In this document: positions 1 to 9,193 of the stretch, one piece after another
How positions within the stretch are numbered: the first letter of the stretch is position 1
Layout: every line of letters begins with the position of its first letter
Assembly: GCA_002380945.1 (NCBI GenBank)
Contig: DFWO01000064.1
Location: forward strand, 23,257-51,136
Source: Methylococcaceae bacterium UBA4132
GTDB lineage: Bacteria > Pseudomonadota > Gammaproteobacteria > Methylococcales > Methylomonadaceae
DNA: 27,880 bases
Direction: 5' to 3'
Notes under the pieces: generated by a model
The model's input: only the letters and a program-made list of their open reading frames with translations
Databases searched by the model: none
Told to the model about the DNA's origin: nothing
Made by a program: the position numbers and the translations under genes

Positions 1-603
1 GATATGTGCATCATGAAACCCGAAACCTGCCACTATCACCTAGGTACTTGTCGAGAACCAGCATGGGGCGAAAAATTCTGTTTTCAACCTCATATTGTCT
101 ATCTTGCCAACTCCAGTAGCATTAAAGTGGGCATTACCAGACAATCGCAAATTCCTACCCGTTGGATAGATCAAGGCGCGGTGCAAGCATTACCGATATT
201 TAAAGTCGGTTCTCGTTATATGGCAGGTTTGATTGAAGTGGTACTGGCTAAACACGTTAGCGATAAAACCAGTTGGCAAAAAATGCTCAAAAGCCAACCT
301 GAAGCGATTGATTTATACGCACAACGTGATTCATTGCTAGCAGAATGTGCAGCAGAACTGGCAGAGATTCGCCAACAGTTCGCGCCCGCCATGATGGAAT
401 TACTGCCTGATGAAAAAGTGGTCGAGATACAATTCCCAATACATCATTACCCCGACAAATTAAAGTCATTCAACTTTGACAAAACGCCTGAAGTGTCAGG
501 GATTTTGCAAGGCATCAAAGGGCAGTATTTATTACTGGATACGGGTGTGTTGAATATCCGTAAATTTGGGGGCTATGAGTTGGAGTTTGTGGCGGAAGCA
601 TAA
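1..603 (+). CDS. DUF2797 family protein, 5'-truncated by window edge
   Basis: The frame is open from base 1 and ends at 603, so this is the C-terminal ~200 residues of a longer gene; DUF2797 proteins are usually 260-290 aa as I recall them. The visible part has the hallmark block CHYHLGTCREPAWGE followed by VYLANSSSIKVGITR and IPTRWIDQGAVQALPI, which I recognise as the conserved core of DUF2797. The KVGIT stretch superficially resembles the start of GIY-YIG-type nuclease folds, but that is only a resemblance and the function is unknown. The ATG at position 4 is probably internal, because the Cys-rich N-terminal part of the family should lie upstream. The gene converges on the alkaline phosphatase gene; the 79-bp gap holds a short imperfect hairpin (about 650-669) without a T run. 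Confidence 0.85.
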   Translation, partial: DMCIMKPETCHYHLGTCREPAWGEKFCFQPHIVYLANSSSIKVGITRQSQIPTRWIDQGAVQALPIFKVGSRYMAGLIEVVLAKHVSDKTSWQKMLKSQPEAIDLYAQRDSLLAECAAELAEIRQQFAPAMMELLPDEKVVEIQFPIHHYPDKLKSFNFDKTPEVSGILQGIKGQYLLLDTGVLNIRKFGGYELEFVAEA

Positions 604-682
604 ATAAGTAGGCACACGTTATATTAAGCGGCTATTGCAACAATCAGGCGTACAAACCGAGGGTTGTACTCTGAATAGACTA

Positions 683-2305
683 CTAAAACGCTTCACCTAA
701 CAACAGACCCAACTCACTGTGATGCAACAGCTTGGTAAACGGGACTAAGACGGATTCTTTGCCGTGACTAAACACTAATACGGGGGTGCTGGTGTGTGTG
801 CCTGTTGCCCACACAACTTGTTGCTGCATGGCTACGGCTTGGGCTAATAAATTTTGCCGATTGTCTTTTTGGTACGGAAAAAATGCACTATTGACGGGCA
901 TTTTTGGAACTTGTTTTTGCTCTAGCGTTTTATGTTCTGGTTGATAAAAAGGATTGTTTTCAGTGGCAAGAATGTTCTCTGCCTGTGTTTTGGTAATTTT
1001 AAATTCAGTGTAGCGATTGACTAACTCAAGCAATTTTTCAGGGGTTTGCTCAGCGACAGGCAGAGCATCAAAGTGTTTAAAAATCGCTTCATAGCTGAGT
1101 TGTTGGGTATATAGTTTATCCAACACCTCAGGATTGCCGAAGTTGAAATCAGGTTTGAACATGGCTTTATCGCCAAACGCATTCCCTGCTAAGTGGCGCG
1201 GTTTAGGCGTATTGTAGGCTGAATAACTAAAACCAAAACCGCCAGTTTCATGGTCAGCGGTAACGACTATCAAAGTATCAGGATGGCTATTCGCCCAATC
1301 TAACACTGCATTAAGCGTGTCATTAAATTTCAGCATTTCATGTAATAACAGCCCCGTATCATTACGATGTGCCGCCATATCAATTTGCCCACCTTCCACC
1401 ATTAAAAAGAAACCTTCAGGACGTTTCGATAAAATCGTCAACGCCTGTTCAGTCATTTCTTTTAAGGTCGGTTGGGTACGATTAACCTCATCACGGTGTT
1501 TATTTTCCGTGATGCCATCTGCCATTAACGAATCAGCAAATAAGCCTAAGGTTTTACCTGTCGCTTGTTGTAATTGGGATTTATTGAACACCAATTGATA
1601 ACCTTGCTGACTGGCAGTCGTAAGCAGATTTTTATCATCTTTACGCGCTGAACTGACGGTAAAACCCGCACCAACTTGAGCTTTGATTTGTTGATGAATC
1701 GGTGTTTTGTCGTCCTTAGTCGCTTCGGGCAAAAAATAACTTAAACCACCAGACAACATGACATCGGCATCGGTGCTTAATAAATCTTCAGCGATATTGG
1801 TTTCTAAACTGCGATGGGTTTGGTGTGCGGCAAACGCGGCGGGCGTGGCATGAGTGATACGCGTATCAGAAACCAGTCCAGTTGCTTTACCTAATCGTTT
1901 AGCTTTATCAATCAGCGTTGCTTGTCGATTGCCGTCTTTATCTACACCAATCATTTCTGAACCAGCCATTTTTCCTGTCGCTATCTGGGTAGCAGAGGCG
2001 GCGGAATCAACGACCAGTGCAGCATCAGGATGAGTCATCGACAACCCTAAACGCCCTTCATTCATCATGCGGTCAAATGCGGTGCGGTGAGTGGTTAACA
2101 CCCCATGTGGTGCTTGCCGCGAATAGGATAATAACAAACCGATTTGCTGAGGTCCCATACCATCGCCAATCAGTAAAATAACATTTTTAGCTTTATGGGC
2201 GACCGCTTGCGGTGGGTTAGTTGGCACGCTACTACAGCTTGCTAGTGTTAGCAAAAGGCAAGCCGTTACGAAAGTTTGTTGCCAACTATGAGTGGATATT
2301 GTCAT
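683..2305 (-). CDS. Alkaline phosphatase family lipoprotein
   Basis: A 540-aa PhoA-superfamily phosphomonoesterase, expected to release phosphate from organic esters at the cell envelope. The N-terminus is a lipoprotein signal with lipobox LASC (Cys24), so the mature protein should be membrane-anchored, probably in the outer membrane. Family motifs are complete: metal-binding NVILLIGDGMG (41-51), the nucleophile site VVDSAAS with Ser101, the VEGGQID metal ligands (303-309), and TADHETGG (349-356). A good Shine-Dalgarno (AAGGA) lies about 10 nt before the ATG. It stands alone, 28 bp downstream of the CPBP gene on the same strand. I did not see a convincing Pho box, so phosphate regulation is only a guess. 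Substrate specificity within the superfamily cannot be read from the sequence. Confidence 0.93.
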   Translation of the reverse strand: MTISTHSWQQTFVTACLLLTLASCSSVPTNPPQAVAHKAKNVILLIGDGMGPQQIGLLLSYSRQAPHGVLTTHRTAFDRMMNEGRLGLSMTHPDAALVVDSAASATQIATGKMAGSEMIGVDKDGNRQATLIDKAKRLGKATGLVSDTRITHATPAAFAAHQTHRSLETNIAEDLLSTDADVMLSGGLSYFLPEATKDDKTPIHQQIKAQVGAGFTVSSARKDDKNLLTTASQQGYQLVFNKSQLQQATGKTLGLFADSLMADGITENKHRDEVNRTQPTLKEMTEQALTILSKRPEGFFLMVEGGQIDMAAHRNDTGLLLHEMLKFNDTLNAVLDWANSHPDTLIVVTADHETGGFGFSYSAYNTPKPRHLAGNAFGDKAMFKPDFNFGNPEVLDKLYTQQLSYEAIFKHFDALPVAEQTPEKLLELVNRYTEFKITKTQAENILATENNPFYQPEHKTLEQKQVPKMPVNSAFFPYQKDNRQNLLAQAVAMQQQVVWATGTHTSTPVLVFSHGKESVLVPFTKLLHHSELGLLLGEAF

Positions 2306-2333
2306 GTACTATGTTCCTTGAATAATTGGGCAA

Positions 2334-3263
2334 TCAGTGTTTAGCGATATGTTGATAAAAAAAATATTTAATGATTTCCAGCAATAGCCAGCCTGTCACT
2401 AATGGACCAATAATCGCGTCGTAATAACCGACTAGATAGACGTATTCGGAATAAATATTGGTGATAAAAAAACTTTTGCTCATTTTGATTTGCCAAACCC
2501 AGCACGCATGACAGCCGATACACACGCCTAAACTGGTTTTAAACTGGGTTTTGATAATGCCTAAGAAAATCCCCACCATCACCAATGACAAAAACGAGGA
2601 ATAAAAAACGGGGTTTAACACATTAGCAAATGCACCGCCTAATAGTTTAAATCCCGTCAAAAAATGCACATCTTGCGCTAGCACTACGGTGTTGTTATCT
2701 AAGAAATGCAGGGAGGCGTAATAAATCGCACTGAGCACAACCGCTAAGGCAATAGGTAGCTTGCGACTTAAACCCGTAATCAATATGCCGCGAAATAACG
2801 GTTCTTCAATCAGCGAAATGATGAACGCCATTAACAAAGAGAAGCCAAGTTTTGAAAGTACCGAACTCACTGTCCACAATTGACTGCTATCAAACACATT
2901 AATCTTCAATGCCGATAACACGAAAAAAATCGGCAGTAGCGTCAATAAACCTAAAACTAAGCCTTGTAATACCTGTTTAAAAAAGACAGGACGCGTGGCA
3001 AAACCCAGTTCTGTTTTGTCGATATTAAGTATTTTCATGGTTGGAAAAATACTCAAAATCAACAACAGTTGCGTGGATTTACTGACAATTTTTTGAAATG
3101 GCACAACATCGCCTACGCCTTTAATGATAAAAAACGCCAGCACACAAGACACGCAAATAGCCGCCAATAACAACAACAACGGTACGAGCGCGTAAAAAAT
3201 ACACCGCACACTGTATTGCCCTAACTGCAAAATACGCATATTACTAACCATTACCAAAATCAC
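2334..3263 (-). CDS. CPBP-type (Abi/CAAX) intramembrane metalloprotease family protein
   Basis: A strongly hydrophobic ~300-aa protein with about seven or eight predicted membrane segments. The signature of the CPBP/Abi family (PF02517-like) is clear: a Glu-Glu pair in ISLIEEPLFRGIL, followed about 20 residues later by a histidine motif (YYASLHF). These Glu and His residues form the metal-dependent active site in characterised relatives such as Rce1. The substrate is unknown. The start is uncertain: the longest frame begins inside the end of rsmE, while ATGs at 3251 and 3239 also fit. The one at 3239 (MRILQLGQ) lies 5 bp after the rsmE stop and seems most natural, though no strong ribosome binding site precedes any of them. 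Probably co-transcribed with rsmE. Confidence 0.85.
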   Translation of the reverse strand: MILVMVSNMRILQLGQYSVRCIFYALVPLLLLLAAICVSCVLAFFIIKGVGDVVPFQKIVSKSTQLLLILSIFPTMKILNIDKTELGFATRPVFFKQVLQGLVLGLLTLLPIFFVLSALKINVFDSSQLWTVSSVLSKLGFSLLMAFIISLIEEPLFRGILITGLSRKLPIALAVVLSAIYYASLHFLDNNTVVLAQDVHFLTGFKLLGGAFANVLNPVFYSSFLSLVMVGIFLGIIKTQFKTSLGVCIGCHACWVWQIKMSKSFFITNIYSEYVYLVGYYDAIIGPLVTGWLLLEIIKYFFYQHIAKH

Positions 3264-3978
3264 CCCACAACATCTGCACAGCGGCTAAAGCTGCCAATGA
3301 GGCGGTTTCTGTTCTTAAAATACGGTTGCCTAACCGCACAGGAATAAAGCCTGCTGCAATTGCCAACTCACGCTCACTATTCGCAAAACCACCTTCTGGA
3401 CCTGCCAGTAAAGTGACTTGCCCTTCAATGGGTTTTAACGCCGCTAACGTGGTTTCGGCATACGGATCAAGAAACACTTTCAAACCGTGCTGATGAGTTA
3501 GCCAGTCTGATAACTGCGTTATCTCGGTGAATTCGGGTAGCAGGGTTCTACCGCTTTGTTCAGCGGCGTGTTGGGCGATTTTTTGCCAATGCGTTAAGCG
3601 TTGGGATTTTTTTTCGTCTTTAAACTGCACCACACAGCGTTCCGTTAATAATGGTGTGATGTGATTCACACCCAGTTCCACTGATTTCTGCACTGATAAA
3701 TCCATTCTATCGCCGCGTGAAATGCCCAAACCAAACGTGATGTGTAGCGGCGATTCCACGCTACGGTCATGCCATTGTTCAGGCAAAATACATACGGTTT
3801 TTCGGCTTACTTCAAGCACCGTGCTGAGATATTCGCCGCCTTGCCCATTGAACAACATCAACTTTGCATCTTTTTTAAGCCGCAACACGGTACGGACATA
3901 ATGGGCATTGTCATCATCCAGTTCAATGGCTTGGTTTATGGTTAACGGGATGGGGGTGTAGAGTCTGGAAATTCTCAT
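3244..3978 (-). CDS. rsmE: 16S rRNA (uracil-1498-N3)-methyltransferase RsmE
   Basis: A 244-aa SPOUT-class methyltransferase that makes m3U1498 in 16S rRNA with S-adenosylmethionine. The length matches the family (about 240-250 aa). The N-terminal PUA-like domain (residues 1-70) contains the typical HYVRTVLRLKKD stretch. The knotted C-terminal domain carries QKSVELGV (97-104), the SAM-binding loop LLAGPEGGF (190-198) and LGNRILRTETA (216-226), which are diagnostic of RsmE. It lies downstream of the small membrane-protein gene (13-bp gap) and overlaps or abuts the CPBP gene, so the set probably shares a transcript. Nothing unusual was seen. Confidence 0.96.
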   Translation of the reverse strand: MRISRLYTPIPLTINQAIELDDDNAHYVRTVLRLKKDAKLMLFNGQGGEYLSTVLEVSRKTVCILPEQWHDRSVESPLHITFGLGISRGDRMDLSVQKSVELGVNHITPLLTERCVVQFKDEKKSQRLTHWQKIAQHAAEQSGRTLLPEFTEITQLSDWLTHQHGLKVFLDPYAETTLAALKPIEGQVTLLAGPEGGFANSERELAIAAGFIPVRLGNRILRTETASLAALAAVQMLWGDFGNG

Positions 3979-3990
3979 ATTAATTTTTAT

Positions 3991-4446
3991 CTAATCTCGC
4001 CATTTTTTATGCAGTTCAATAACCCTAGGGTAATGTGTTCCAGCTCCAAATTTATCTTCATATTCCCTAATGGTGGAAGCTATGTATTCACGGTAGCTTG
4101 TTTTCATTTCATCTTCGGGAAATTGTCCCTTTAGAATAGAAGCAGCCAATCGCTCTACTGCATTAAGGTAACTTTCTTTCGCTTCATTAAAAGTCGCCTC
4201 ATGCTTTGCTGGCTCGCTGGAAGAAGCTAATTTTTGTGATATTTCACTGAAGCGATGGCGACGGGCATTCATATCTTGCTCGAACGAAAGTAAGGCGTTC
4301 CATTTTGCGCTTTCAAGCTGTTGAGCTATTTTACGTAATGTCCAGAACGCAACACAGCCAGCTAAAAAAGCCACTACCAACCCGCCCAAGTAAACGTAGT
4401 AAGTGTTAGTTGCGATTTGAAGAGACTGAGTTTCATACTCTGTCAT
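3991..4446 (-). CDS. Hypothetical protein with one N-terminal membrane helix
   Basis: A 151-aa protein I cannot name. Residues about 17-36 (YYVYLGGLVVAFLAGCVAFW) form a single membrane span. The rest is charged and helical with heptad-like stretches (about 37-110), so the body probably lies on the cytoplasmic side. It is loosely reminiscent of DUF4760-type proteins, but I would not rely on that. Its ATG overlaps the TGA of a preceding 58-aa reading frame by 4 bp, the usual arrangement for translationally coupled genes. That supports both being real and working together. It is followed 13 bp later by rsmE. Function unknown. Confidence 0.75.
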   Translation of the reverse strand: MTEYETQSLQIATNTYYVYLGGLVVAFLAGCVAFWTLRKIAQQLESAKWNALLSFEQDMNARRHRFSEISQKLASSSEPAKHEATFNEAKESYLNAVERLAASILKGQFPEDEMKTSYREYIASTIREYEDKFGAGTHYPRVIELHKKWRD

Positions 4447-4619
4447 TTTTTATCTTCCTTTGGTTTTACAGCGGGTTGATTTTCTTTTTGTGTTTTTAAT
4501 GCTTGTTCTGCTTGGCGTGTAAGTGCATGTAACGCAGTACAATCTCCATTTACCTCTATACGTTTTTCCTTAATAGAAAATGGGTTTGCTAAATTGTCTT
4601 TGCCTTTATTAATGAACAT
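4443..4619 (-). CDS. Small 58-aa ORF coupled to the membrane protein gene
   Basis: Reading the minus strand from the ATG at 4619 gives 58 codons to a TGA at 4443-4445. The product starts MFINKGKDNLANPFSIKEK and ends in a Lys/Gln/Pro-rich tail. It is hydrophilic and strongly charged, has one Cys, and shows no membrane segment or family I recognise. The TGA overlaps the ATG of the next gene in an ATGA junction, which is the main reason to call it real. The central stretch has the codon texture of a normal gene (IEVNGDCTALHALTRQAEQA). It could be a small partner of the membrane protein. There is no evidence for toxin, antitoxin or another role. Confidence 0.6.
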   Translation of the reverse strand: MFINKGKDNLANPFSIKEKRIEVNGDCTALHALTRQAEQALKTQKENQPAVKPKEDKK

Positions 4620-4702
4620 TTAAACCTTCTTAAAAAATCGGATAGTGGTTAGTAGTTTTATATTAATGGACTAGAATCACATAATGCTATCAATTTGGCA
4701 AA

Positions 4703-6067
4703 CTACTCTTTAACCGCGTGCTGTATGCCTTGCCATGCCACCTCAGCCAGTAATATCAGCTCATCCTCAGTGATAATATACGGCGGCATAAAATAAATGA
4801 CATTGCCTAATGGACGCAATAATACGCCTTTGGACAGCGCGTATTGATAGACTTTTACACCACGGCGTTCTTGCCACGGATACGGCTCACGCGTGTGTTT
4901 GTTTTTCACCAATTCAATTGCCAGTATCATGCCTGTTTGCCGCACTTCAGCAACATTGGGATGGTCATGAAACCGCGCGGCAACTTTCGCCATAGTTTGA
5001 GCTAATGAACGGTTTTTTTCGATAATGTCTTGTTGCTGGAAAATATCCAGCGTCGCAAGTCCTGCTCGACACGCCAATGCGTTGCCTGTGTAACTGTGTG
5101 AATGTAAAAATGCTTTTAGCGTAGCATAGTCAGCATAAAACGCTTGATATACTACATCGGTGGTTAATACCGCTGATAAGGGCAAATAACCGCCTGTTAA
5201 GCCTTTGGACAAACACATAAAATCAGGCGTTATCGCCGCTTGCTCACAGGCAAATAAAGTGCCTGTGCGTCCAAAACCGACCGCAATTTCATCAGCAATT
5301 AAATGTATTTGGTATTTATCACAGGCTTCGCGCAGTAATTTTAAATACACGGCATCGTACATACGCATACTACCTGCACATTGTACTAACGGTTCAATAA
5401 TCACTGCACACACGCTATTCGCGTATTGCTGTAGCGTTTGTTCCATTAAGGCAAATTGGCGCGTGGAATAATCTTCGTATGATTCACCGCTTTCACGGTG
5501 ATAACAATCAGGACTAGGTACGCTGATAACATCCATAAGTAAGGGCGCGTAAGTTTCTTTATAAAGCGGTACATTACCCACCGCTAGCGCACCTAAAGTT
5601 TCACCGTGATAACTGTTTTCTAACGTGATAAATTTAGTTTTCTCCGCCCTGCCCTGATTACGCCAGTAATGAAAACTCATTTTCAGTGCGACTTCCACCG
5701 CTGCCGAACCGTTATCGGCATAAAAACAGCGAGTTAAACCAATCGGCGTAACTTGAACCAATTTTTCTGCCAATTGAATGGCAGGTTCATGGCTGAAGCC
5801 TGCGAAAATCACCTGCTCTAAATTATCGAGCTGATTTTTTAATGCCGCATTGATATGAGGGTTGGCATGACCAAATAAATTGACCCACCATGAACTAATG
5901 GCATCGAGATAGCGATGACCATCAAAATCTTCTAGCCAAACCCCTTGTGCTTTTTTTATAGGAATCATCGGAAAAGTTTCATGATCCTGCATTTGCGTAC
6001 AAGGATGCCACAATACCGAAAGATCACGCTGAGCAAGGGATTGGTTAGTCTTCATAGCATTCATCAT
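4703..6067 (-). CDS. bioA: Adenosylmethionine-8-amino-7-oxononanoate aminotransferase BioA
   Basis: A 454-aa class-III PLP aminotransferase that converts 8-amino-7-oxononanoate to 7,8-diaminopelargonate in biotin synthesis, with S-adenosylmethionine as amino donor. BioA-specific features are present: the N-terminal LWHPCTQM (19-26), SSWWVN (58-63), the cofactor-binding Asp in LIADEIAVGFGRTG (Asp259) and the PLP lysine in CLSKGLTGGYLPL (Lys288). HPCTQM and SSWWVN separate BioA from other class-III enzymes. The start could be Met1, Met2 or Met5 (MKTNQSL); no strong ribosome binding site decides. It is divergent from lnt across a 158-bp intergenic region and stands alone, with no other bio gene in the window. 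No BirA-type operator was recognised. Confidence 0.96.
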   Translation of the reverse strand: MMNAMKTNQSLAQRDLSVLWHPCTQMQDHETFPMIPIKKAQGVWLEDFDGHRYLDAISSWWVNLFGHANPHINAALKNQLDNLEQVIFAGFSHEPAIQLAEKLVQVTPIGLTRCFYADNGSAAVEVALKMSFHYWRNQGRAEKTKFITLENSYHGETLGALAVGNVPLYKETYAPLLMDVISVPSPDCYHRESGESYEDYSTRQFALMEQTLQQYANSVCAVIIEPLVQCAGSMRMYDAVYLKLLREACDKYQIHLIADEIAVGFGRTGTLFACEQAAITPDFMCLSKGLTGGYLPLSAVLTTDVVYQAFYADYATLKAFLHSHSYTGNALACRAGLATLDIFQQQDIIEKNRSLAQTMAKVAARFHDHPNVAEVRQTGMILAIELVKNKHTREPYPWQERRGVKVYQYALSKGVLLRPLGNVIYFMPPYIITEDELILLAEVAWQGIQHAVKE

Positions 6068-6225
6068 TTACTTTAGTGGATGGGTGAGTACATAAGTAGC
6101 GATTGCTATAGTAGCCTGAATTGAATGACAATAAAAATACTCAAAGCCTAGTATGATGTGCGATTTTAAAAAACTCTCACAGTTCGTTACAAACAAACCC
6201 AGCCATTTTATAGCCCTGTTTTATC

Positions 6226-7731
6226 GTGATAAAAAAAATCCTTCACCGCCATGCAGGCGACTTTTTAGCAATCGGAGCAGGCGTGTTATACACCTTAGCC
6301 TTCGCGCCGTTTGATTACCCTTATTTAGCCATCGTCGCACTTATGTGCCTGTTTGTGTGTTGGCAACAGGTCACACCTAGACGTGCCTTAGTGCGCGGTT
6401 ATTTGTTTGGTTTAGGGCAGTTTGGGCTAGGCGTATCATGGGTTTATGTCAGCATTCATGACTTTGGCAGGGCAGGTATTGCAAGTTCAAGCCTGATGAC
6501 AGCCGCGTTTGCTGGTTTTTGGGCAGTGTTTCCTGCATTGGCAGGTTATGCGTGTGCCAAAATTACACGCTCTAACCGCGTGTTGTTCATGCCTATTATT
6601 TGGCTATTGATTGAATATTTGCGTGGCGATTGGGTACTGGATGGTTTTCCTTGGTTACTGGCGGGCTATTCACAATTAGACACCCCGTTATCAGGTTATA
6701 TGCCTGTGCTGGGTGTGTATGGTACAGGGTTTATCGTGGCATTAAGCGCGTCGCTTATCTTGGTGTCATTAAACGATAAAAGCTGGCGTGTCGCTTTGCT
6801 ATTACTGGTGTTATGGGCAGGTGGTGCTTATTTGCAAAAGCTATCATGGACTCACGCTATCGGTGCGCCGATTCGAGTCGCCTTAATTCAAGGCAATATC
6901 ACGCAAGATAAAAAATGGCTACCCGAAAATAAACTCAACACCTTACGCTTGTATAAAACCCTGACTGAACAACACTGGGGAGTCAATGTGATTGTTTGGC
7001 CTGAAACGTCCATACCTGCTTATTTATCAGAGGTTGAAGAGCCATTTTTGATGCCTTTACATCAAGCCGCACAGCAATACCACACGGATTTAATCGTTAG
7101 CTTACCGATAAAAAACCAGAGTAGCAGCGAAAAATACAATGCGGTGATGACGCTAGGTAGTCATATTGCGGACTATCGTAAACAGCATTTATTGCCCTTT
7201 GGTGAAACCATGCCGTGGCAACCGTTATCAGGCTTTGTGTTAAAACAATTGGGTATTAAATTGGGCAACTTCAGCTCAGGTGGCAATCAACAGCCATTGT
7301 TAAACGCGGCTGGTTATCCCTTCATCACTTCGATTTGCTATGAAGATGTATTTGGTAAACTGGCTAGTCAAGGACTAGAACAGGCGGCGTATTTAGTTAA
7401 TGTCACTAATGATGGTTGGTTTGGTAATTCCATCGAGCCACATCAGCACGTCCAAATGGCAAGAATGCGGGCATTGGAAACAGGGCGATTTTTGTTACGG
7501 TCAACCAATACAGGCTTAACAGCGATAGTCGCACCCAATGGCAAAATGACTCAGCAACTACCGTTATTTGAAGTGGGAGTATTGAATGGAGAAATAACAC
7601 CAATGGGCGGCTTAACACCTTATGCACGAATAGGTGATAAGCCGATTATTGTTTTTCTGGTTGTTTTATTGCTAGTGTTATTAGGAATCCAAAAACGTAT
7701 TTTTGGACTCCAACTTATTAGATTGAGTTAG
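6226..7731 (+). CDS. lnt: Apolipoprotein N-acyltransferase Lnt
   Basis: A 501-aa inner-membrane enzyme that adds the third acyl chain to the N-terminal cysteine of apolipoproteins. The N-terminal ~210 residues are hydrophobic with several membrane spans. The rest is a periplasmic nitrilase-like domain, and a final membrane helix lies near the C-terminus (about 475-490). The nitrilase triad is visible: Glu260 in VWPETSIPAY, Lys329 in YRKQHLLPFGE and Cys371 in ITSICYEDVFG, corresponding to E267, K335 and C387 of E. coli. Start is a GTG with no obvious Shine-Dalgarno. It is not next to ybeX/corC in this window and ends convergently with argH, 23 bp away. The alkaline phosphatase lipoprotein here would be one substrate (inference). 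Confidence 0.96.
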   Translation: MIKKILHRHAGDFLAIGAGVLYTLAFAPFDYPYLAIVALMCLFVCWQQVTPRRALVRGYLFGLGQFGLGVSWVYVSIHDFGRAGIASSSLMTAAFAGFWAVFPALAGYACAKITRSNRVLFMPIIWLLIEYLRGDWVLDGFPWLLAGYSQLDTPLSGYMPVLGVYGTGFIVALSASLILVSLNDKSWRVALLLLVLWAGGAYLQKLSWTHAIGAPIRVALIQGNITQDKKWLPENKLNTLRLYKTLTEQHWGVNVIVWPETSIPAYLSEVEEPFLMPLHQAAQQYHTDLIVSLPIKNQSSSEKYNAVMTLGSHIADYRKQHLLPFGETMPWQPLSGFVLKQLGIKLGNFSSGGNQQPLLNAAGYPFITSICYEDVFGKLASQGLEQAAYLVNVTNDGWFGNSIEPHQHVQMARMRALETGRFLLRSTNTGLTAIVAPNGKMTQQLPLFEVGVLNGEITPMGGLTPYARIGDKPIIVFLVVLLLVLLGIQKRIFGLQLIRLS

Positions 7732-7754
7732 GCGATAGCCGTAAACATCAATGA

Positions 7755-9140
7755 TTACATTGCCGCTCTAGCGGTAGCAATCGCCGCTTTCACCGTCTCA
7801 GGTGCAGTACCGCCGATATGCTTACGCGCTGCAACTGAACCTTCCAAGGTCAAATAACTGAATACATCTTCGTTAATCAGCGCAGAAAAATTTTGCAATT
7901 CAGCCAGCGAAATTTCAGATAAATCACGCCCTGTTTCTATACCTAAACGCACTGCCAAACCGACCACTTCATGCGCATCACGAAACGCCATACCTTTACG
8001 CACTAAATAATCTGCCAAATCCGTCGCTGTGGCAAAACCGCGTTTAGCCGAGTTGTACATATTGTCTTTCTTGGCTTTGATGTGCGGAATCATATCGGCA
8101 TAAGCGCGTAAACAATTAATCAGCGTATCAGCGGTATCAAACAACGGTTCTTTATCTTCCTGATTATCTTTGTTGTACGCTAAGGGTTGCGATTTCATGA
8201 GCATCAATAAACTCATCAAATGACCAGTTACGCGTCCTGATTTACCACGCACTAATTCAGGTACATCGGGATTTTTCTTTTGCGGCATGATGGATGAACC
8301 TGTGCAGAATGCGTCAGGCATATCAATAAAATCAAATTGTGCGCTAGACCACAAAATTAATTCTTCCGAAAAGCGCGATAAATGAATCATGATTAAACTC
8401 GCCACCGCCGTAAATTCAATGGCAAAATCTCTATCACTGACTGAATCTAAAGAGTTAGCCGAAGGACGCGAAAAGCCCAACAATTCCGCCGTTTTGTAAC
8501 GGTCTATCGGGTAGCTAGTGCCTGCTAACGCCGCCGCGCCCAAGGGCATGACGTTAATGCGTTTCAAACAATCTTGCAGACGTTCCGCGTCACGGCACAG
8601 CATTTCAAACCAAGCCATCAAATGATGCCCAAAGGTAATGGGTTGAGCAACTTGTAAATGGGTGAAACCTGACATGATGGTATCGGCGTTCTGCTCTGCT
8701 AAATCTAAAATCGCGTGTTGTAAGCGAGTCAGTTGTGCGGAGATTTGTTGTACTTCATGACGCAAATATAAGCGTATGTCAGTCGCCACTTGGTCATTGC
8801 GCGAACGCCCTGTATGCAGTTTTTTCCCTGCAATACCAATCAAATCAGTCAGTCTGGCTTCGATGTTCATGTGGACATCTTCTTGCTTAATTGACCAAAC
8901 AAACTCACCGCGTTCAATTTCACCTGCAATTTGTGTTAGACCGCGAATAATATCGTCCCGCTCAGCGTCAGTAAGAATACCGCAATACGCCAACATAGTG
9001 GCATGAGCAATTGAGCCTTGAATATCTTGCGCCGCCATGCGTTGGTCAAAATCCACCGAGGCAGTAAACACCTCAACAAAAGCATCGGTTGCCTCAGCAA
9101 ATCGTGCGCTGGAAAGTTTGTCAGAATTAACGTTAGTCAT
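7755..9140 (-). CDS. argH: Argininosuccinate lyase ArgH
   Basis: A 461-aa cytosolic enzyme that splits argininosuccinate into arginine and fumarate, the last step of arginine synthesis. Length and sequence match the fumarase/aspartase superfamily subgroup. Visible motifs are LHTGRSRNDQVATD (108-121), the catalytic region MSGFTHLQVAQP with His161, and the mobile signature loop CTGSSIMPQKKNPD (279-292) with the catalytic Ser. The start MTNVNSDKLSSARF fits the family's usual N-terminus. No other arg gene is adjacent. The upstream 53 bp separate it from an oppositely oriented rsmI fragment, which suggests that the original neighbour has been lost. Confidence 0.97.
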   Translation of the reverse strand: MTNVNSDKLSSARFAEATDAFVEVFTASVDFDQRMAAQDIQGSIAHATMLAYCGILTDAERDDIIRGLTQIAGEIERGEFVWSIKQEDVHMNIEARLTDLIGIAGKKLHTGRSRNDQVATDIRLYLRHEVQQISAQLTRLQHAILDLAEQNADTIMSGFTHLQVAQPITFGHHLMAWFEMLCRDAERLQDCLKRINVMPLGAAALAGTSYPIDRYKTAELLGFSRPSANSLDSVSDRDFAIEFTAVASLIMIHLSRFSEELILWSSAQFDFIDMPDAFCTGSSIMPQKKNPDVPELVRGKSGRVTGHLMSLLMLMKSQPLAYNKDNQEDKEPLFDTADTLINCLRAYADMIPHIKAKKDNMYNSAKRGFATATDLADYLVRKGMAFRDAHEVVGLAVRLGIETGRDLSEISLAELQNFSALINEDVFSYLTLEGSVAARKHIGGTAPETVKAAIATARAAM

Positions 9141-9193
9141 GATAAATACTAATAGATTGGAAAACGCAAAATTATACCGTTAAATGGCGAGGG

